Source: Baia soyae (lineage in GTDB: Bacteria > Bacillota > Bacilli > Thermoactinomycetales > Thermoactinomycetaceae). Taken from it: a DNA stretch of 64,000 nt. The position numbers and the translations under genes were made by a program. How positions within the stretch are numbered: position 1 is the stretch's first letter; every line of letters begins with the position of its first letter. The stretch spans positions 114,638 through 178,637 of the forward strand of contig NZ_SLXV01000001.1 in assembly GCF_004341445.1 (NCBI RefSeq). The letters run 5' to 3'. The notes under the pieces were generated by a model. It ran no database searches. It saw only the letters and a program-made list of their open reading frames with translations, and was not told where the DNA came from. This document shows positions 28,042 through 36,710 of the stretch, in pieces.

Positions 28042-29025
28042 ATGGCAGTCATGTCTTATATCGAAGCAGTAACACTCGCGATGCGTGAAGAGATGCAACG
28101 AGACTCTCAGGTATTTGTATTAGGAGAAGACGTAGGTGTGCGTGGTGGAGTATTCCGCGCTACAGACGGTTTATATAGTGAGTTTGGAGAGGATCGTGTA
28201 CTCGATACTCCACTTACAGAATCTGCGATTGCGGGTGTAGCGATCGGGGCGGCCGCTTATGGAAAACGTCCGATTGCCGAGATGCAATTTGCTGACTTTA
28301 TTATGCCAGCTATCAACCAGATTATAAGTGAAGCGGCAAAAATCCGTTATCGTTCCAATAATAAGTGGTCTTGTCCTATGGTAGTACGTGCACCGTATGG
28401 CGGAGGAATCCACGGTGCTCTCTATCATTCCCAAAGTGTAGAGAAAATCTTTACAGGGGTACCGGGTTTGAAAATCGTAACCCCATCTACTCCTTACGAT
28501 GTAAAAGGTCTGTTGAAATCTGCTATTCGTGATGACGATCCAGTTCTATTTTTTGAGCATAAACGTTGCTATCGCCTGATTAAAGGTGAAGTACCTGCTG
28601 ATGATTATACGATTCCAATCGGCAAGGCTGATGTGAAGCGCGAAGGGACAGATGTGACGGTTATTACCTACGGGATGATGGTTCACTTTGCTCTGCAAGC
28701 TGCAGAACAGCTAGAAAAAGACGGAATTAGTGTACATGTTCTTGATTTGCGCACTCTCGTTCCACTAGATAAAGAAGCGATTTTAGAAGCAGTTGCCAAG
28801 ACGGGTAAAGTACTCGTGGTTCATGAGGATAACCTGACAGGTGGTTTTGGTGGTGAAGTATCGGCGATTATCGCAGAAGAGGCATTCTTTGAGCTAGATG
28901 CGCCTGTACGCCGTCTTGCCGGTCCAGATGTTCCTGCTATGCCGTATAGCCCAACATTGGAAAAGGAATTTATCTTGAATCCAGATAAAATTGCCAAAGC
29001 AATCCGTGAACTAGCAGAATTCTAA
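28042..29025 (+). CDS. bkdAB: Branched-chain 2-oxo acid dehydrogenase E1 beta
   Basis: Partner of E1 alpha. The 327-residue transketolase-like subunit has VLGEDVGVRGGVFRAT, DTPLTESAIAGVAIGAAAYG (with the conserved Glu that activates ThDP), EMQFADFI and a C-terminal domain with HEDNLTGGFGGEV. It lies 14 bases downstream of bkdAA. Confidence 0.96.
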   Translation: MAVMSYIEAVTLAMREEMQRDSQVFVLGEDVGVRGGVFRATDGLYSEFGEDRVLDTPLTESAIAGVAIGAAAYGKRPIAEMQFADFIMPAINQIISEAAKIRYRSNNKWSCPMVVRAPYGGGIHGALYHSQSVEKIFTGVPGLKIVTPSTPYDVKGLLKSAIRDDDPVLFFEHKRCYRLIKGEVPADDYTIPIGKADVKREGTDVTVITYGMMVHFALQAAEQLEKDGISVHVLDLRTLVPLDKEAILEAVAKTGKVLVVHEDNLTGGFGGEVSAIIAEEAFFELDAPVRRLAGPDVPAMPYSPTLEKEFILNPDKIAKAIRELAEF

Positions 29026-29066
29026 TTTTCATCATGTAAGCAGACGAAATTGAAGGAGGATTAGCG

Positions 29067-30389
29067 ATGGCAACTGAAATTAAAATGCCTCAGCTTGGTG
29101 AGAGTGTCACAGAAGGCACCATTGCCAAGTGGTTAAAGAAACCGGGTGACCCTGTAGCCAAGTATGAAGCAATCTGTGAAGTTTCGACCGATAAAGTAAA
29201 TGCAGAGGTACCTGCTACGTTTGAGGGAACGATGGTCGAAATCGTGGCGGGGGAAGGGGAAACCGTAGCGGTTGGAGAGATTATCTGTAAAATGGCGGAA
29301 GAAGGTGCGGAGCCAGTAGCTCCAGCCACTCCTGCTGTAGAAGAATCGAAACCAGCAGCAACGAATACTTCAGCCCCAGCTCCAGAAAAGGCAGCCCCGA
29401 CTGGTAAGCGTGGTTCTGGTAGTGGACGCTTTTCTCCAGCTGTTTTACGCCTAGCGCAGGAAAATGATATCGATCTTACTCTTCTTACTGGTACAGGTGC
29501 AGGTGGCCGAATTACTCGTAAGGATATCTTGGCCGCTATTGAACAAGGCATTGGCAAAGTAGGAAGTGCGCCAACTCCACGGGCTGTTTCAGTGGAGGAG
29601 CCAGTTGTAGTGCCAACGCCTACTGTTGATGTAGATACAGCACTCTCTACGACCCCGATAGCTAGCAAACCAGCCGTGGGAGTTGTGACAGAAGAAGGCG
29701 ATATCGAGATCCCTCTTACCAGTGTCCGTAAAACGATTGCAAGTCGCATGGTGCAGAGTAAACACGAGGCACCACATGCATGGACGATGATGGAAGTAGA
29801 TGTAACCGGTCTCGTTGAACTGCGTAATAAGATGAAAAATGATTTTAAAGTGCGTGAAGGCGTATCGTTAACCTTTATGCCATTTTTCATCAAAGCAGTT
29901 AGTGACGCATTAAAGGAATTCCCGGTTATTAACTCCATGTGGGGTGGAGATAAGATTATCCAAAAGAAGCGGATCAATATCTCCATCGCAGTTGCAACCG
30001 ATGATGCACTTTATGTGCCAGTGATTCCAGATGTGGACGAGCTTTCGATCTTAGGACTCGCTAAGAAAGTGAACACCTTAGCTCAGAAGACCCGTGCTGG
30101 TAAACTAGATTTAAGTGATCTACAAGGCGGAACGTTTACGGTTAATAACACAGGATCCTTTGGGTCTGTTATGTCCCAACCGATTATTAACCAGCCACAA
30201 GCGGCTATTCTCTCTTTTGAGGCGATTGTGAAGCGTCCTGTAGTGGTGAATAATATGTTTGCTGTACGAGATATGATGAACATCTGTATGTCGTTGGATC
30301 ATAGGGTATTAGATGGTCTGGTGGCAGGACGTTTCTTAGCGCGTGTGAAAGAGCTTTTAGAGGAATATACGGTTGACTCGACTTTTTAA
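29067..30389 (+). CDS. bkdB: Branched-chain 2-oxo acid dehydrogenase E2 (lipoamide acyltransferase)
   Basis: Core of the complex; it transfers the acyl group from lipoyl to CoA. The 440 residues comprise one lipoyl domain with lipoyl-Lys43 (EVSTDKVNAEVP), an Ala/Pro-rich linker, an E3/E1-binding domain (FSPAVLRLAQENDIDL), a second linker and the catalytic domain with the DHRVLDG active site near the C-terminus. RBS AAGGAGGA. Last gene of the bkd operon; lipB, which makes octanoyl-protein for lipoylation, follows 0.7 kb away. Confidence 0.96.
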   Translation: MATEIKMPQLGESVTEGTIAKWLKKPGDPVAKYEAICEVSTDKVNAEVPATFEGTMVEIVAGEGETVAVGEIICKMAEEGAEPVAPATPAVEESKPAATNTSAPAPEKAAPTGKRGSGSGRFSPAVLRLAQENDIDLTLLTGTGAGGRITRKDILAAIEQGIGKVGSAPTPRAVSVEEPVVVPTPTVDVDTALSTTPIASKPAVGVVTEEGDIEIPLTSVRKTIASRMVQSKHEAPHAWTMMEVDVTGLVELRNKMKNDFKVREGVSLTFMPFFIKAVSDALKEFPVINSMWGGDKIIQKKRINISIAVATDDALYVPVIPDVDELSILGLAKKVNTLAQKTRAGKLDLSDLQGGTFTVNNTGSFGSVMSQPIINQPQAAILSFEAIVKRPVVVNNMFAVRDMMNICMSLDHRVLDGLVAGRFLARVKELLEEYTVDSTF

Positions 30390-30412
30390 TATAAGGGTTA
30401 TTTTATGATGAT

Positions 30413-30444
30413 GAACAGGTGCTCTGAGTAGGGAGTGCCTGTTC
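30413..30444 (+). terminator. Hairpin after bkdB
   Basis: GAACAGG / CCTGTTC (30413-30419 and 30438-30444), with a partly paired interior, lies 23 bases after the bkdB stop. No T run follows, so a terminator role is uncertain. Confidence 0.4.
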
Positions 30445-30490
30445 ATTGTTCGAGGAAAGGAGTGATGGGGCTGGTTGGTGGGTGAGAGCA

Positions 30491-30683
30491 GGGAGTGTCT
30501 ATTCGATACCTGCTCAATACCGATTCTGCAGAGATGTAAAACTGTCCGCTCCGCCATCCTTCGCTGGGGCAGGTGCAAAACCCGCAAAGAACGCTCAAAC
30601 AAGTTGCACCAAAAGCGCCCCATGCTACGGATGGCTCCGCTAGGTCGGATCGCTAACATCGCCGGTATCGAATAGACACTCCC
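30491..30683 (+). repeat. Structured palindromic element, copy A
   Basis: A 193-base non-coding element is bounded by a perfect 20-bp inverted repeat, GGGAGTGTCTATTCGATACC at 30491-30510 and its complement at 30664-30683. Inside are a second imperfect stem, the block GTCCGCTCCG, and an apical stem GGTGCAA/TTGCACC closing a loop that contains CGCAAAGAACGCTCAAACA (30583-30601). Copy B, in opposite orientation 118 bases downstream, shares the loops but not the stem sequences. There is no convincing ORF. It could be a structured RNA, a MITE-like element or a bacterial interspersed repeat. I do not recognise the family. Confidence 0.75.
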
Positions 30684-30800
30684 TCCTTCTTACACAAGCT
30701 GTGTGGTTTTTTTCGTAGGTTTGAACAACATTTCTTTGCTTGATCTATGTTAAATCTACTAGCAAAAGGTTCTTGAAGAATGTGAGAGGAACAGGGGCAA

Positions 30801-30981
30801 TGTGTCTGACCACTGCGATGTTAGTGAGCCTGCTTAGCGTAGTCCTTCGAAGCAAGGGCGTTTTGTGGCAATGTTTGAGCGTTCTTTGCGAGTTTTGTCA
30901 CTTGCCCGAAGCGAAGAAGGACGGAGCGGACTTGCTTTTCACATCCTCGCAGGCTCACTATTTGAGCTGTGGTCAGATACA
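30801..30981 (-). repeat. Structured palindromic element, copy B (inverted relative to copy A)
   Basis: Outer stem TGTGTCTGACCAC (30801-30813) with GTGGTCAGATACA (30969-30981), and a perfect inner stem TAGTGAGCCTGC (30822-30833) with GCAGGCTCACTA (30949-30960), separated by conserved 8-base internal-loop strands. Read on the minus strand it carries the same core as copy A: GCTCAAA, GTCCGCTCCG, the 19-base block CGCAAAGAACGCTCAAACA (complement at 30872-30890) and CTAACATCGC. Stem sequences differ from copy A while pairing is kept, the pattern expected of conserved RNA structure. Confidence 0.75.
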
Positions 30982-31106
30982 TGACCCGGGACTCTGATGT
31001 ATTCACAGGTCCATTATGTAAGCCAGCTTTTAGATCTATTTAAATCACTTATGGTACAATACAATACGATACATATCACACAAAGCCTTACTAGGATGTG
31101 AGCAAT

Positions 31107-31838
31107 ATGTTTGAAGTACAACGACTAGGTCTCGTTCCATACCAAGAAGCCTGGGACCTACAAAAAAAACTCGTACACGAAATCGACCACGAAGGACTGC
31201 CCAGCCAGCTCCTTTTATTAGAACATCCTCATACCCTCACACTGGGCAGAGGAAGCCATACAGAGAACTTACTCTTTTCCAAAGAGCAGTATGCCGAGAT
31301 GGGAATGGACCTCGTTGAGATTGACCGCGGTGGGGATGTTACGTATCATGGACCGGGCCAGTTAGTGGGTTATCCCATTTTTGACCTAGCCACACAGGGA
31401 AATGATGCCCATGCGTACTTGCGTCAATTAGAAGAAGTCCTCATCATTGCACTGCGCCGCTTTGGGTTGCAGCCAGGACGAAAAGAGCCGTATACAGGGG
31501 TCTGGGTTGGAGAAGAGAAAGTGGCGGCTATAGGAGTAAAATTTAATCGTGCTCGCACACGAAAAGGATACATCACCAGCCACGGATTTGCGTTAAATGT
31601 AAACAGTGACCTTCAGTTTTTCGAAACCATCATCCCATGTGGTATTCAAGAATACAGTGTTACCTCTCTTGAAAAGCTGCTGGGGAAAGAAATCGATTTT
31701 TCCCTCGTGATGGATTACGTGATTGAAGCAGTGGAAGAAGTATTTGGTTGGAAAGCGAAAGACGAGAGGCGTTTGTCTTCCTATGTAGTAGAGGATGAAG
31801 AGGATGTACTCAGTTGGATTCGAAGAGAGTATCAGTAA
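31107..31838 (+). CDS. lipB: Octanoyltransferase LipB
   Basis: It transfers octanoyl from acyl carrier protein to lipoyl domains, the first step of lipoate synthesis, and is needed by E2 and other lipoylated proteins. The 243 residues show LEHPHTLTLGRGS, RGGDVTYHGPGQLVGYPIF, KVAAIGVKF and the catalytic IIPCGI Cys. ATG 31107 is preferred; GTG 31098 lies within the AGGATGTGAG RBS region. Its place after bkdB fits the need for lipoylation. Confidence 0.93.
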   Translation: MFEVQRLGLVPYQEAWDLQKKLVHEIDHEGLPSQLLLLEHPHTLTLGRGSHTENLLFSKEQYAEMGMDLVEIDRGGDVTYHGPGQLVGYPIFDLATQGNDAHAYLRQLEEVLIIALRRFGLQPGRKEPYTGVWVGEEKVAAIGVKFNRARTRKGYITSHGFALNVNSDLQFFETIIPCGIQEYSVTSLEKLLGKEIDFSLVMDYVIEAVEEVFGWKAKDERRLSSYVVEDEEDVLSWIRREYQ

Positions 31839-31843
31839 AGCAA

Positions 31844-31873
31844 AACCTCCACTTGAATATTCGAGTGGAGGTT
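31844..31873. terminator. Terminator between lipB and the small membrane gene
   Basis: Stem AACCTCCACTTGAA / TTCGAGTGGAGGTT (31844-31857 and 31860-31873). It is placed between two convergent genes and can serve both. Confidence 0.75.
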
Positions 31874-31884
31874 ATGTAATAAGT

Positions 31885-32070
31885 TTATAAACCAATAAGT
31901 AAGTCATATACGGATAATGCAGTTACCAATAAAGTTGCGGCTGCAAATCCACCACCTAGGATAATTCCACCTTTATTGCCGGTTCTCTTGTTAAAGAGGA
32001 ATCCACGAACAGCAAACACACTGATGAGTACCATAATCGGTACCATAAAATATTGCCAGAATACGGACAT
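31885..32070 (-). CDS. Small two-helix membrane protein of unknown function
   Basis: About 61 residues from the ATG at 32070, which has CAGGTG 6 bases upstream. The longer in-frame start at 32112 lacks an RBS. Two hydrophobic segments (MVPIMVLISVFAVRGFLF and GGGFAAATLLVTALSVYDL) flank a short basic Gly-rich loop, NKRTGNKGG. I do not recognise the family. The upstream 354 bases (32071-32424) hold no other gene or RNA that I can support. Confidence 0.6.
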   Translation of the reverse strand: MSVFWQYFMVPIMVLISVFAVRGFLFNKRTGNKGGIILGGGFAAATLLVTALSVYDLLIGL

Positions 32071-32424
32071 ACATAACACCTGCCTTCTGTTTATCACAAA
32101 GCCATTATCCATGTGAAGGAAAACCTATTTAGTAGGTCCAGTTGAAAAATACACGTATTATTGTACCCAATGGATTCATGATTGTCTATGGCTTCACAAA
32201 CTTTGATGGGTACTCCTGTTATGTTTCTCTTTCTGATATAGTAAAAAGGATAGCCTAAATGGATGAAATCTAGTCGCATTTAAACTGTAAAGACTTTTTT
32301 ATTAAATGTCAGAATGCATGATATTATAAGAAGGGTAACAATAAATGTAGGATTATAAATGGAGTAACTTCTTAATAAATCTTGTAAAACTTGTAAAATG
32401 GACGTATATAGGGGGGAGTTACGA

Positions 32425-34062
32425 ATGACGCATCATGACCGTCACAAGTCGTGGCAAGAAAAAGGTGAGAAGGTACGTACAAAAACACCAGAGCGTAAGC
32501 CTGTTTTTACAACGCATTCTGAGATTGAGGTAGAACCACTCTACTACCAACATGTAGAGAATGTAGACGAAAAGGTAAGTTTTCCCGGGGAATATCCGTA
32601 TACAAGAGGCATTCACCCCAATATGTACCGAAGCCGTCTATGGACGATGCGTCAGTATGCCGGATTTGGCTCCGCAACGGAGACGAATAAGCGTTTTCGT
32701 TATTTGTTAGAGCAAGGCCAGACTGGATTAAGTGTTGCTTTTGACCTGCCAACGCAAATTGGTTACGATTCCGACGATCCCATGTCGATTGGGGAAGTGG
32801 GAAAAGTCGGGGTTGCGATTGACAGCTTAGAGGATATGGAGCGGTTATTAGCCGAAATCCCGCTTGATCGGGTAAGTACATCGATGACGATTAATGCCTC
32901 TGCCGCTGTATTGCTTTCGATGTATATCGTTGTGGGAGAGAAGCAAGGCGTTCCTGCTAGTCAGATAACGGGAACCATCCAAAATGACATTTTAAAGGAA
33001 TATATCGCACGAGGTACCTATATTTATCCTCCGAAGCAATCTATGCGACTTATCACTGATATATTTGCTTACTGTACAGAGCATGTGCCGAAATGGAATA
33101 CGATTAGTATCAGTGGATATCACATTCGTGAAGCAGGTTCTACTGCTGTGCAAGAGGTGGCGTTTACTTTAGCCAATGGGATGGCTTATGTACAAGCCGC
33201 GATCGATGCCGGGTTAGAGATAGACAAATTTGCTCCGCGGTTGTCCTTTTTCTTCAATGCTCATAATAACTTCTTTGAAGAAATCGCTAAGTTCCGTGCC
33301 GCGCGTCGTATCTGGGCTGGAATTATGAAAGATAAATTTGGCGCCAAAAATGAGCGTTCTTGGCAGTTACGTTTTCATACGCAAACAGGCGGTTCCACAT
33401 TAACAGCGCAACAACCCGATAACAATATCGTTCGTGTCACGGTACAAGCGTTGTCCGCTGTGCTTGGCGGAACCCAAAGCCTACATACAAATTCACGCGA
33501 TGAAGCACTCGCATTGCCTACGGAAGAATCAGCTCGGATCGCCCTTCGAACACAACAAATTCTCGCGTTGGAAAGCGGTGTCGCGGATACTGTAGACCCA
33601 CTTGGCGGGTCCTACTATGTGGAGGCACTTACTGATGCGATGGAAGAAGAGACGAATCGCTATCTAGAGAAAATCGAGCAGCTAGGTGGTGCAGTCTCTG
33701 CTGTGGAACAAGGGTTTATGCAACGTGAGATTCACCGCGTGGCACTGGAAACACAGCGAAATATCGAAAATGGAACAGAGATTGTCGTGGGCATGAATCA
33801 ATATCAGATTGAAAATGAAGTCCAGCCTGAGCTATTACGAGTCGATCCTGAGCTTGGAAAGAAGCAAATTGCTGATTTACAAGACCTACGCTTACGACGC
33901 GATAATCAAGCAGTAGAAAGTTGCTTAGCGGCCCTACAGCAAGCCGCTTCAGGGACGGAGAATCTGATGCCGTTTATCATCGATGCGGTGCGAAATTATG
34001 CGACTGTGGGCGAGATTTGCCATACGATGCGAAAAGTATTTGGAGAATACCAACCATATTGA
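32425..34062 (+). CDS. Acyl-CoA mutase large (substrate-binding) subunit, methylmalonyl-CoA mutase type
   Basis: B12-dependent mutase that rearranges methylmalonyl-CoA to succinyl-CoA. The protein has the TIM-barrel substrate domain only (545 residues); the B12 domain is the next gene. ATG 32425 follows AGGGGGGAG. Visible motifs include [54 protein letters not shown], the FHTQTGGST block, and [23 protein letters not shown]. Isobutyryl-CoA mutase has the same split form and cannot be excluded, but the epimerase and carboxylase downstream favour methylmalonyl-CoA. Confidence 0.9.
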   Translation: MTHHDRHKSWQEKGEKVRTKTPERKPVFTTHSEIEVEPLYYQHVENVDEKVSFPGEYPYTRGIHPNMYRSRLWTMRQYAGFGSATETNKRFRYLLEQGQTGLSVAFDLPTQIGYDSDDPMSIGEVGKVGVAIDSLEDMERLLAEIPLDRVSTSMTINASAAVLLSMYIVVGEKQGVPASQITGTIQNDILKEYIARGTYIYPPKQSMRLITDIFAYCTEHVPKWNTISISGYHIREAGSTAVQEVAFTLANGMAYVQAAIDAGLEIDKFAPRLSFFFNAHNNFFEEIAKFRAARRIWAGIMKDKFGAKNERSWQLRFHTQTGGSTLTAQQPDNNIVRVTVQALSAVLGGTQSLHTNSRDEALALPTEESARIALRTQQILALESGVADTVDPLGGSYYVEALTDAMEEETNRYLEKIEQLGGAVSAVEQGFMQREIHRVALETQRNIENGTEIVVGMNQYQIENEVQPELLRVDPELGKKQIADLQDLRLRRDNQAVESCLAALQQAASGTENLMPFIIDAVRNYATVGEICHTMRKVFGEYQPY

Positions 34063-34086
34063 TTCGTTTGAAGGAGGATATCTATT

Positions 34087-34530
34087 TTGTTGCGACCCAT
34101 ACGGATATTGATCGGGAAACCGGGCTTAGATGGCCATGATCGTGGAGCACTCATCATTGCGCAGGGGCTACGTGATGAGGGAATGGAAGTAATCTATACG
34201 GGATTACGACAATCACCTGCACAAATCGTGGCGATGGCGATTCAAGAAGACGTGGATTTGATTGGATTATCTTGTTTATCAGGAGCTCACATGGAATTAT
34301 TTCCAGAGGTAGTAAGGTTACTGACAGAACAAAAAGCAGAAGACATTTTGGTTTTTGGAGGAGGCGTAATTCCACAAGAAGATATTCCAATCTTAAAGCA
34401 ACAGGGAATTCGAGAAATCTTCACCCCAGGGACAACGATCCAACAAACGGCACAGTTTATTCGCCAACTGATGAAAGAAGAAAAAGGCTGGGAAGGTTCA
34501 TTAACCAACTCTGGAGGTGCCCAGCTGTGA
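34087..34530 (+). CDS. Cobalamin-binding subunit of the acyl-CoA mutase
   Basis: Small B12-binding subunit of 147 residues that works with the preceding protein. It shows the DxHxxG motif GLDGHDRG (Asp15, His17, Gly20) whose His replaces the lower axial ligand of cobalamin, plus LIGLSCLSGAH and VFGGGVIP. TTG start with AAGGAGGA 7-8 bases upstream. Its stop codon overlaps the GTG start of the epimerase. Confidence 0.93.
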   Translation: MLRPIRILIGKPGLDGHDRGALIIAQGLRDEGMEVIYTGLRQSPAQIVAMAIQEDVDLIGLSCLSGAHMELFPEVVRLLTEQKAEDILVFGGGVIPQEDIPILKQQGIREIFTPGTTIQQTAQFIRQLMKEEKGWEGSLTNSGGAQL

Positions 34531-34946
34531 AACCCAAAAAGATTAGTCATATTGGGATCGCGGTTCGGAGTTTGGAAGAAAGCATTCCCTTTTATGAACA
34601 GCAACTTGGCCTTCCTCTTACTTCGATTGAAGTGGTGGAGAGTGAGCAAGTAAAAGTCGCCTTTTTTGATATCGGAGAGAGCCGAATCGAGTTGCTGGAA
34701 CCTACGTCTTCGTCAAGTGCGATTGCGAAATTCATCGAGAAACGTGGAGAAGGGCTTCATCATCTCGCGTTAGAAGTAGAGGACATTCGCACATGCTTAC
34801 AAAACTTGCGAGAGCAAGGAACCAGACTCATACACGAAGAGCCAAAGGCCGGCGCACATCAGATGCAAATTGCCTTTTTACATCCGAAATCAACCCATGG
34901 AACACTCATGGAACTTTGTCAACAGACCCTTGCTGAAACGGAGTGA
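34527..34946 (+). CDS. mce: Methylmalonyl-CoA epimerase
   Basis: It interconverts the 2R and 2S forms of methylmalonyl-CoA between carboxylase and mutase. The 139-residue VOC-fold protein shows KKISHIGIAVRSLEESIPFY (metal His), ESRIELLEP, GEGLHHLALEV (metal His) and GTLMELCQ (metal Glu). GTG start with GGAGGTG, overlapping the previous stop by 3 bases. It matches YqjC in the Bacillus order. Confidence 0.93.
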   Translation: MKPKKISHIGIAVRSLEESIPFYEQQLGLPLTSIEVVESEQVKVAFFDIGESRIELLEPTSSSSAIAKFIEKRGEGLHHLALEVEDIRTCLQNLREQGTRLIHEEPKAGAHQMQIAFLHPKSTHGTLMELCQQTLAETE

Positions 34947-34951
34947 TCCTT

Positions 34952-36502
34952 GTGGACATGCATACTAAGATCAATGAAATGTACGAGCGACGTTGTAAGA
35001 TTGAAATGGGCGGGGGAGACAAACGAATCCAAGCTCAGCATAAGCGTGGGAAGCTGACAGCACGGGAGCGAATCGACCTTTTACTTGATGAAAACACATT
35101 CGTAGAGCTAAATCCATTTATTGAACACCGCTCTAGCCACTTTGATATGGATCAGATGGAGGCACCGGGAGAAGGCGTCGTTACAGGATACGGGAAAGTG
35201 CACGGCAGAATCGTCTACGTATTTGCACAAGACTTTACGGTGTTTGGTGGCGCATTGGGAGAGATGCATGCCTTGAAAATCTCCCGTATGATGGATTTAG
35301 CCGCCCAAAATGGATGTCCTATTATCGGGCTAAATGATTCAGGAGGAGCTCGTATCCAAGAAGGTGTTATGTCGCTGGATGGCTATGGCCATGTCTTTTA
35401 TCGTAACTCGATCTATTCGGGGGTTGTACCTCAGATCTCGGTGATCATGGGACCGTGTGCTGGTGGAGCCGTATATTCACCAGCGATTACGGACTTCGTG
35501 TTTATGGTAGAAAAGACTTCACAGATGTTTATCACAGGTCCAAAAGTGATCGAGACCGTTACTCGGGAGAAGATCAGCTCGGAGGAATTAGGCGGTGCTT
35601 CTGTCCATAGTAGCATTAGTGGAAATGCACACTTTACAGCCGCAGGCGAGCCGGAAGTGTTAGACCAAGTTCGGAAATTATTATCTTATCTTCCATCTCA
35701 TAACCAAGAGAAGCCTGCTAGGAAAAAGTACGAGCAAGTCAAAGATGAATGGATCGAGGAACTGGCAGAGGTTGTACCGGTTGAGGGGACCAAGGTTTAT
35801 GATGTTCGTAAGGTAATCGATCAGTTGGTTGACGATCACTCATTCATGGAAGTACAAGAGAAATTCGCTCGGAATATCGTCGTCGGCTTTGCCAGAATCG
35901 GCGGGGAGAGTGTGGGGATCGTAGCGAATCAGCCTAAGGTGATGGCAGGTGGACTCGATATCGATTCTTCCGATAAACTGAGTCGGTTTGTCCGTTTCTG
36001 TGACTGCTTTAACATTCCCGTTATCACGTTGATTGACGTCACTGGATTCTTCCCCGGTGTGAACCAAGAGCATCGAGGAATTATTCGCCACGGAGCCAAA
36101 ATCTTATATGCGTACTCCGAAGCGACCGTGCCACGTATCTCTGTAATATTACGGAAAGCATTTGGAGGTGCCTATGTAGCACTAAATAGCAAAGGGATTG
36201 GCGCAGATATCGTGTATGCTTGGCCATCTGCTGAAGTAGCGGTGATGGGGCCAGAAGGGGCGGCCAATATTATCTTTAGTAGAGAGATTAACGAGAGCGA
36301 GGACCCTGAAGCCGTTCGTCAAGCTAAGATTGCCGAGTATAAAGAGAAGTTTGCGAACCCTTATGTTGCCGCGGCTTATGGCATGGTTGATGATGTGATC
36401 GATCCACGGGAGACACGCACTAAGTTAATGAGTGCACTAGAGTTATTGCGTGATAAGAAAGATACAAGGCCTTATAAAAAGCATGGAAATATTCCTTTGT
36501 AG
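34952..36502 (+). CDS. Propionyl/methylmalonyl-CoA carboxylase beta subunit (carboxyltransferase)
   Basis: Biotin-dependent carboxyltransferase of about 516 residues, acting on propionyl-CoA. It has N- and C-lobes of the crotonase type with oxyanion motifs GLNDSGGARIQEG and GPCAGGAVYSPAI, then LIDVTGFFPGVNQEHRGIIRHGAK and AFGGAYVALNSK. GTG 34952 with GGAG 8 bases upstream is preferred over GTG 34943, which overlaps the epimerase stop. It corresponds to YqjD in Bacillus. No biotin carboxylase or carrier gene is adjacent, so a partner must be elsewhere. Confidence 0.9.
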   Translation: MDMHTKINEMYERRCKIEMGGGDKRIQAQHKRGKLTARERIDLLLDENTFVELNPFIEHRSSHFDMDQMEAPGEGVVTGYGKVHGRIVYVFAQDFTVFGGALGEMHALKISRMMDLAAQNGCPIIGLNDSGGARIQEGVMSLDGYGHVFYRNSIYSGVVPQISVIMGPCAGGAVYSPAITDFVFMVEKTSQMFITGPKVIETVTREKISSEELGGASVHSSISGNAHFTAAGEPEVLDQVRKLLSYLPSHNQEKPARKKYEQVKDEWIEELAEVVPVEGTKVYDVRKVIDQLVDDHSFMEVQEKFARNIVVGFARIGGESVGIVANQPKVMAGGLDIDSSDKLSRFVRFCDCFNIPVITLIDVTGFFPGVNQEHRGIIRHGAKILYAYSEATVPRISVILRKAFGGAYVALNSKGIGADIVYAWPSAEVAVMGPEGAANIIFSREINESEDPEAVRQAKIAEYKEKFANPYVAAAYGMVDDVIDPRETRTKLMSALELLRDKKDTRPYKKHGNIPL

Positions 36503-36513
36503 ATTTCGAGAAG

Positions 36514-36545
36514 ATGTCTCTTCATAAATGGAGAGGCATTTTTTT
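36514..36545 (+). terminator. Terminator of the mutase operon
   Basis: Stem ATGTCTCT / AGAGGCAT (36514-36521 and 36532-36539) followed by seven T, just after the carboxylase stop. Confidence 0.8.
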
Positions 36546-36573
36546 GTGCTCTACATGGAAGTGTCTATCCAAT

Positions 36574-36602
36574 CCTTACAAATGTTTAAGGTTCATGTAA
36601 GG
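36574..36602 (+). promoter_or_regulatory. Candidate operator upstream of the BceB-type permease
   Basis: Perfect 7-bp inverted repeat CCTTACA (36574-36580) / TGTAAGG (36596-36602) with a 15-base spacer, about 110 bases upstream of the permease start. The half-sites TTACA/TGTAA resemble those of BceR-type response regulators, but the spacing is longer than the usual site. Confidence 0.4.
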
Positions 36603-36710
36603 TAATTTTATTCTCCCATTTTTCCTCTCCTGCTACACTAATTTCATCAACCAAATAACAGGAACATAGTAGCAACATGTACTAATTGTTACTCTAGGAG
36701 GAACTACAAC

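Noticed and set aside
29090..29986. 298-codon minus-strand frame inside bkdB
   Set aside because: A by-product of the Ala/Pro-rich E2 linkers; no RBS and no family motifs, while bkdB on the plus strand is certain.
30446..30675. Short plus-strand frames (65-66 codons) within element copy A, and an 85-codon frame in copy B
   Set aside because: No RBS, overlapping frames, and the DNA is better explained by inverted-repeat structure.
32094..32279. 61-codon minus-strand frame upstream of the mutase operon
   Set aside because: No RBS, unusual composition and no family signal; the 354-base spacer appears non-coding.
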